DNA of 64,000 bases from Phoebastria nigripes (lineage: Eukaryota; Chordata; Aves; Procellariiformes; Diomedeidae), in the NCBI GenBank assembly GCA_035582835.1, contig JAYKAV010002353.1, forward strand, positions 124,001 through 188,000, written 5' to 3'. Both the position numbers and the translations under genes were made by a program. The notes under the pieces were generated by a model. It ran no database searches, was not told the origin of the DNA, and saw only the letters and a list, made by a program, of their open reading frames with translations. Positions 63,136 to 64,000 of the stretch are shown one piece after another (position 1 is the stretch's first letter; each line of letters opens with the position of its first letter).

Positions 63136-64000
63136 TTATGATTTCTAATTTTCATTAATATAGGCAAAATACAAACAAATATACTGCAGCATACTGTGAG
63201 ACTATAAGCCAGACCCTTTTAATTCACAGACCATGACCAGATTTAGCCTGCCAAAATATTTAAAGCATCAATAATCAGTAAAAATGTTTCTTCACTTGTG
63301 CTCCTCACAACTGTATAAGGGAAGAGAGGGACTGGTGGTCATGCAGGGAGAAAGATATACCCTTTAAAGGAAGATCAAGAAGCACGTGCAGCAGCAACTC
63401 AGGTCGGTGTCCATATAGCTCGGCAAATAGAAGATGGGTGTGCAGTAAAACAACAGGTTACTCAGATGACCGATAGTGTTGACCAGCTTTGTTGCACGTG
63501 CTCACACAAACAAAGGGGTGATCCCTAGTAAGGTCAGTGAGGAGGAAAGCAAGTACAAGTCAGTGAAGTGGAAGAAAAAGGTTTTATTTAGAGACAGAGG
63601 AAACCTCCTGTCCTTCAGCTCTTCCTTACCCTGGAGCTGCATCTTCTTCTTGTCAGAGAGAGGAGAAAGGGGAAATCTGTCGCTTTCCCCAGCAAGACTG
63701 AGCCTCCCTTCCTGTCTGGTTCGCCGTCCTCAGAAATTCATTACGATTCATTCCTTGCAGACTCGTGTGTCTGCTGCTCAGCTGCCAGACTTACTCTAAA
63801 GCAAGGTACTCTGGTCTCTTTCCTCCACCAGCTTTTCACAGGGTTAACCAAGAGTCGATGGGAAGCCCCTTTCTAGGTGCTCCTTCCTCAAAGGATGAAG
63901 CTGGGATTCATCCCTTCTACTGAAGCTCTAATATCCCCTTTGCCTGGCTGGGATGGTGTCATATGCTGTTATTAGTCCGGGTGCATTGCCACACCGAGGC
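63136..64000. other. Non-coding stretch at the window end
   Basis: Nothing recognisable is seen. A 107-codon plus-strand frame at 63476-63799 has no known motif and could be chance. Confidence 0.5.

Noticed and set aside
1..64000. CRISPR arrays, bacterial operons, rRNA or tRNA genes
   Set aside because: No regularly spaced repeats, no dense coding and no tRNA or rRNA-like segments were seen. The repeat content is that of a bird nuclear genome.

Overview
The window reads as bird nuclear DNA. It is AT-rich and mostly non-coding, with short chance reading frames and no recognisable intact gene. The avian call rests on the repeats: several CR1 LINE fragments, two with the typical bird CR1 3' tail of ATTCTATG-type repeats, and one complete LTR of an ERVL-like family common in birds. 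By memory of where that LTR family occurs, a neoavian bird is more likely than a chicken-like one, but this is weak. The window is probably a gene desert or the inside of a very large intron.

Layout: 1-14.6 kb is unique AT-rich DNA with a 53-base A tract (8451-8503). A 21-bp minisatellite (14645-14705) and an old CR1 tail (about 15296-15459, +) follow. At 17.88-19.32 kb lies a long, very diverged CR1-type relic on the minus strand. It is recognisable by pieces of reverse transcriptase that can be matched to the younger CR1 at 36 kb. A second weak relic lies at 20.64-20.96 kb on the plus strand. A 43-base gap is at 27667-27709. A 5'-truncated CR1 with broken reverse transcriptase frames spans about 29686-30864 (+). 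A second CR1 spans about 36088-37020 (+) and has lost the middle of the element, so its RT core is joined directly to its 3' tail. A minus-strand CR1 tail is at 44624-44796. A solo LTR occupies 45829-46405 with a near-perfect 5-bp target duplication.

Two short stretches stand out as possibly coding, both on the minus strand. Bases 49610-49870 form a GC-rich island with coding-like composition that needs one frameshift. Bases 59804-59934 form a CpG-rich 42-codon open frame behind a strong splice acceptor and ending in TAA, a candidate terminal exon. I could not identify either protein. If they are real, the window would lie in the transcribed region of a minus-strand gene.

No set of genes working together can be described, and I found no evidence for a new biological system. 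The most useful leads are the candidate exon at 59.8 kb, the island at 49.7 kb and the old CR1 relic at 18-19 kb. Single ambiguous bases (N) occur roughly once per kilobase and cluster in the CR1 at 30.1 kb and in an A-rich tract at 63.1 kb.
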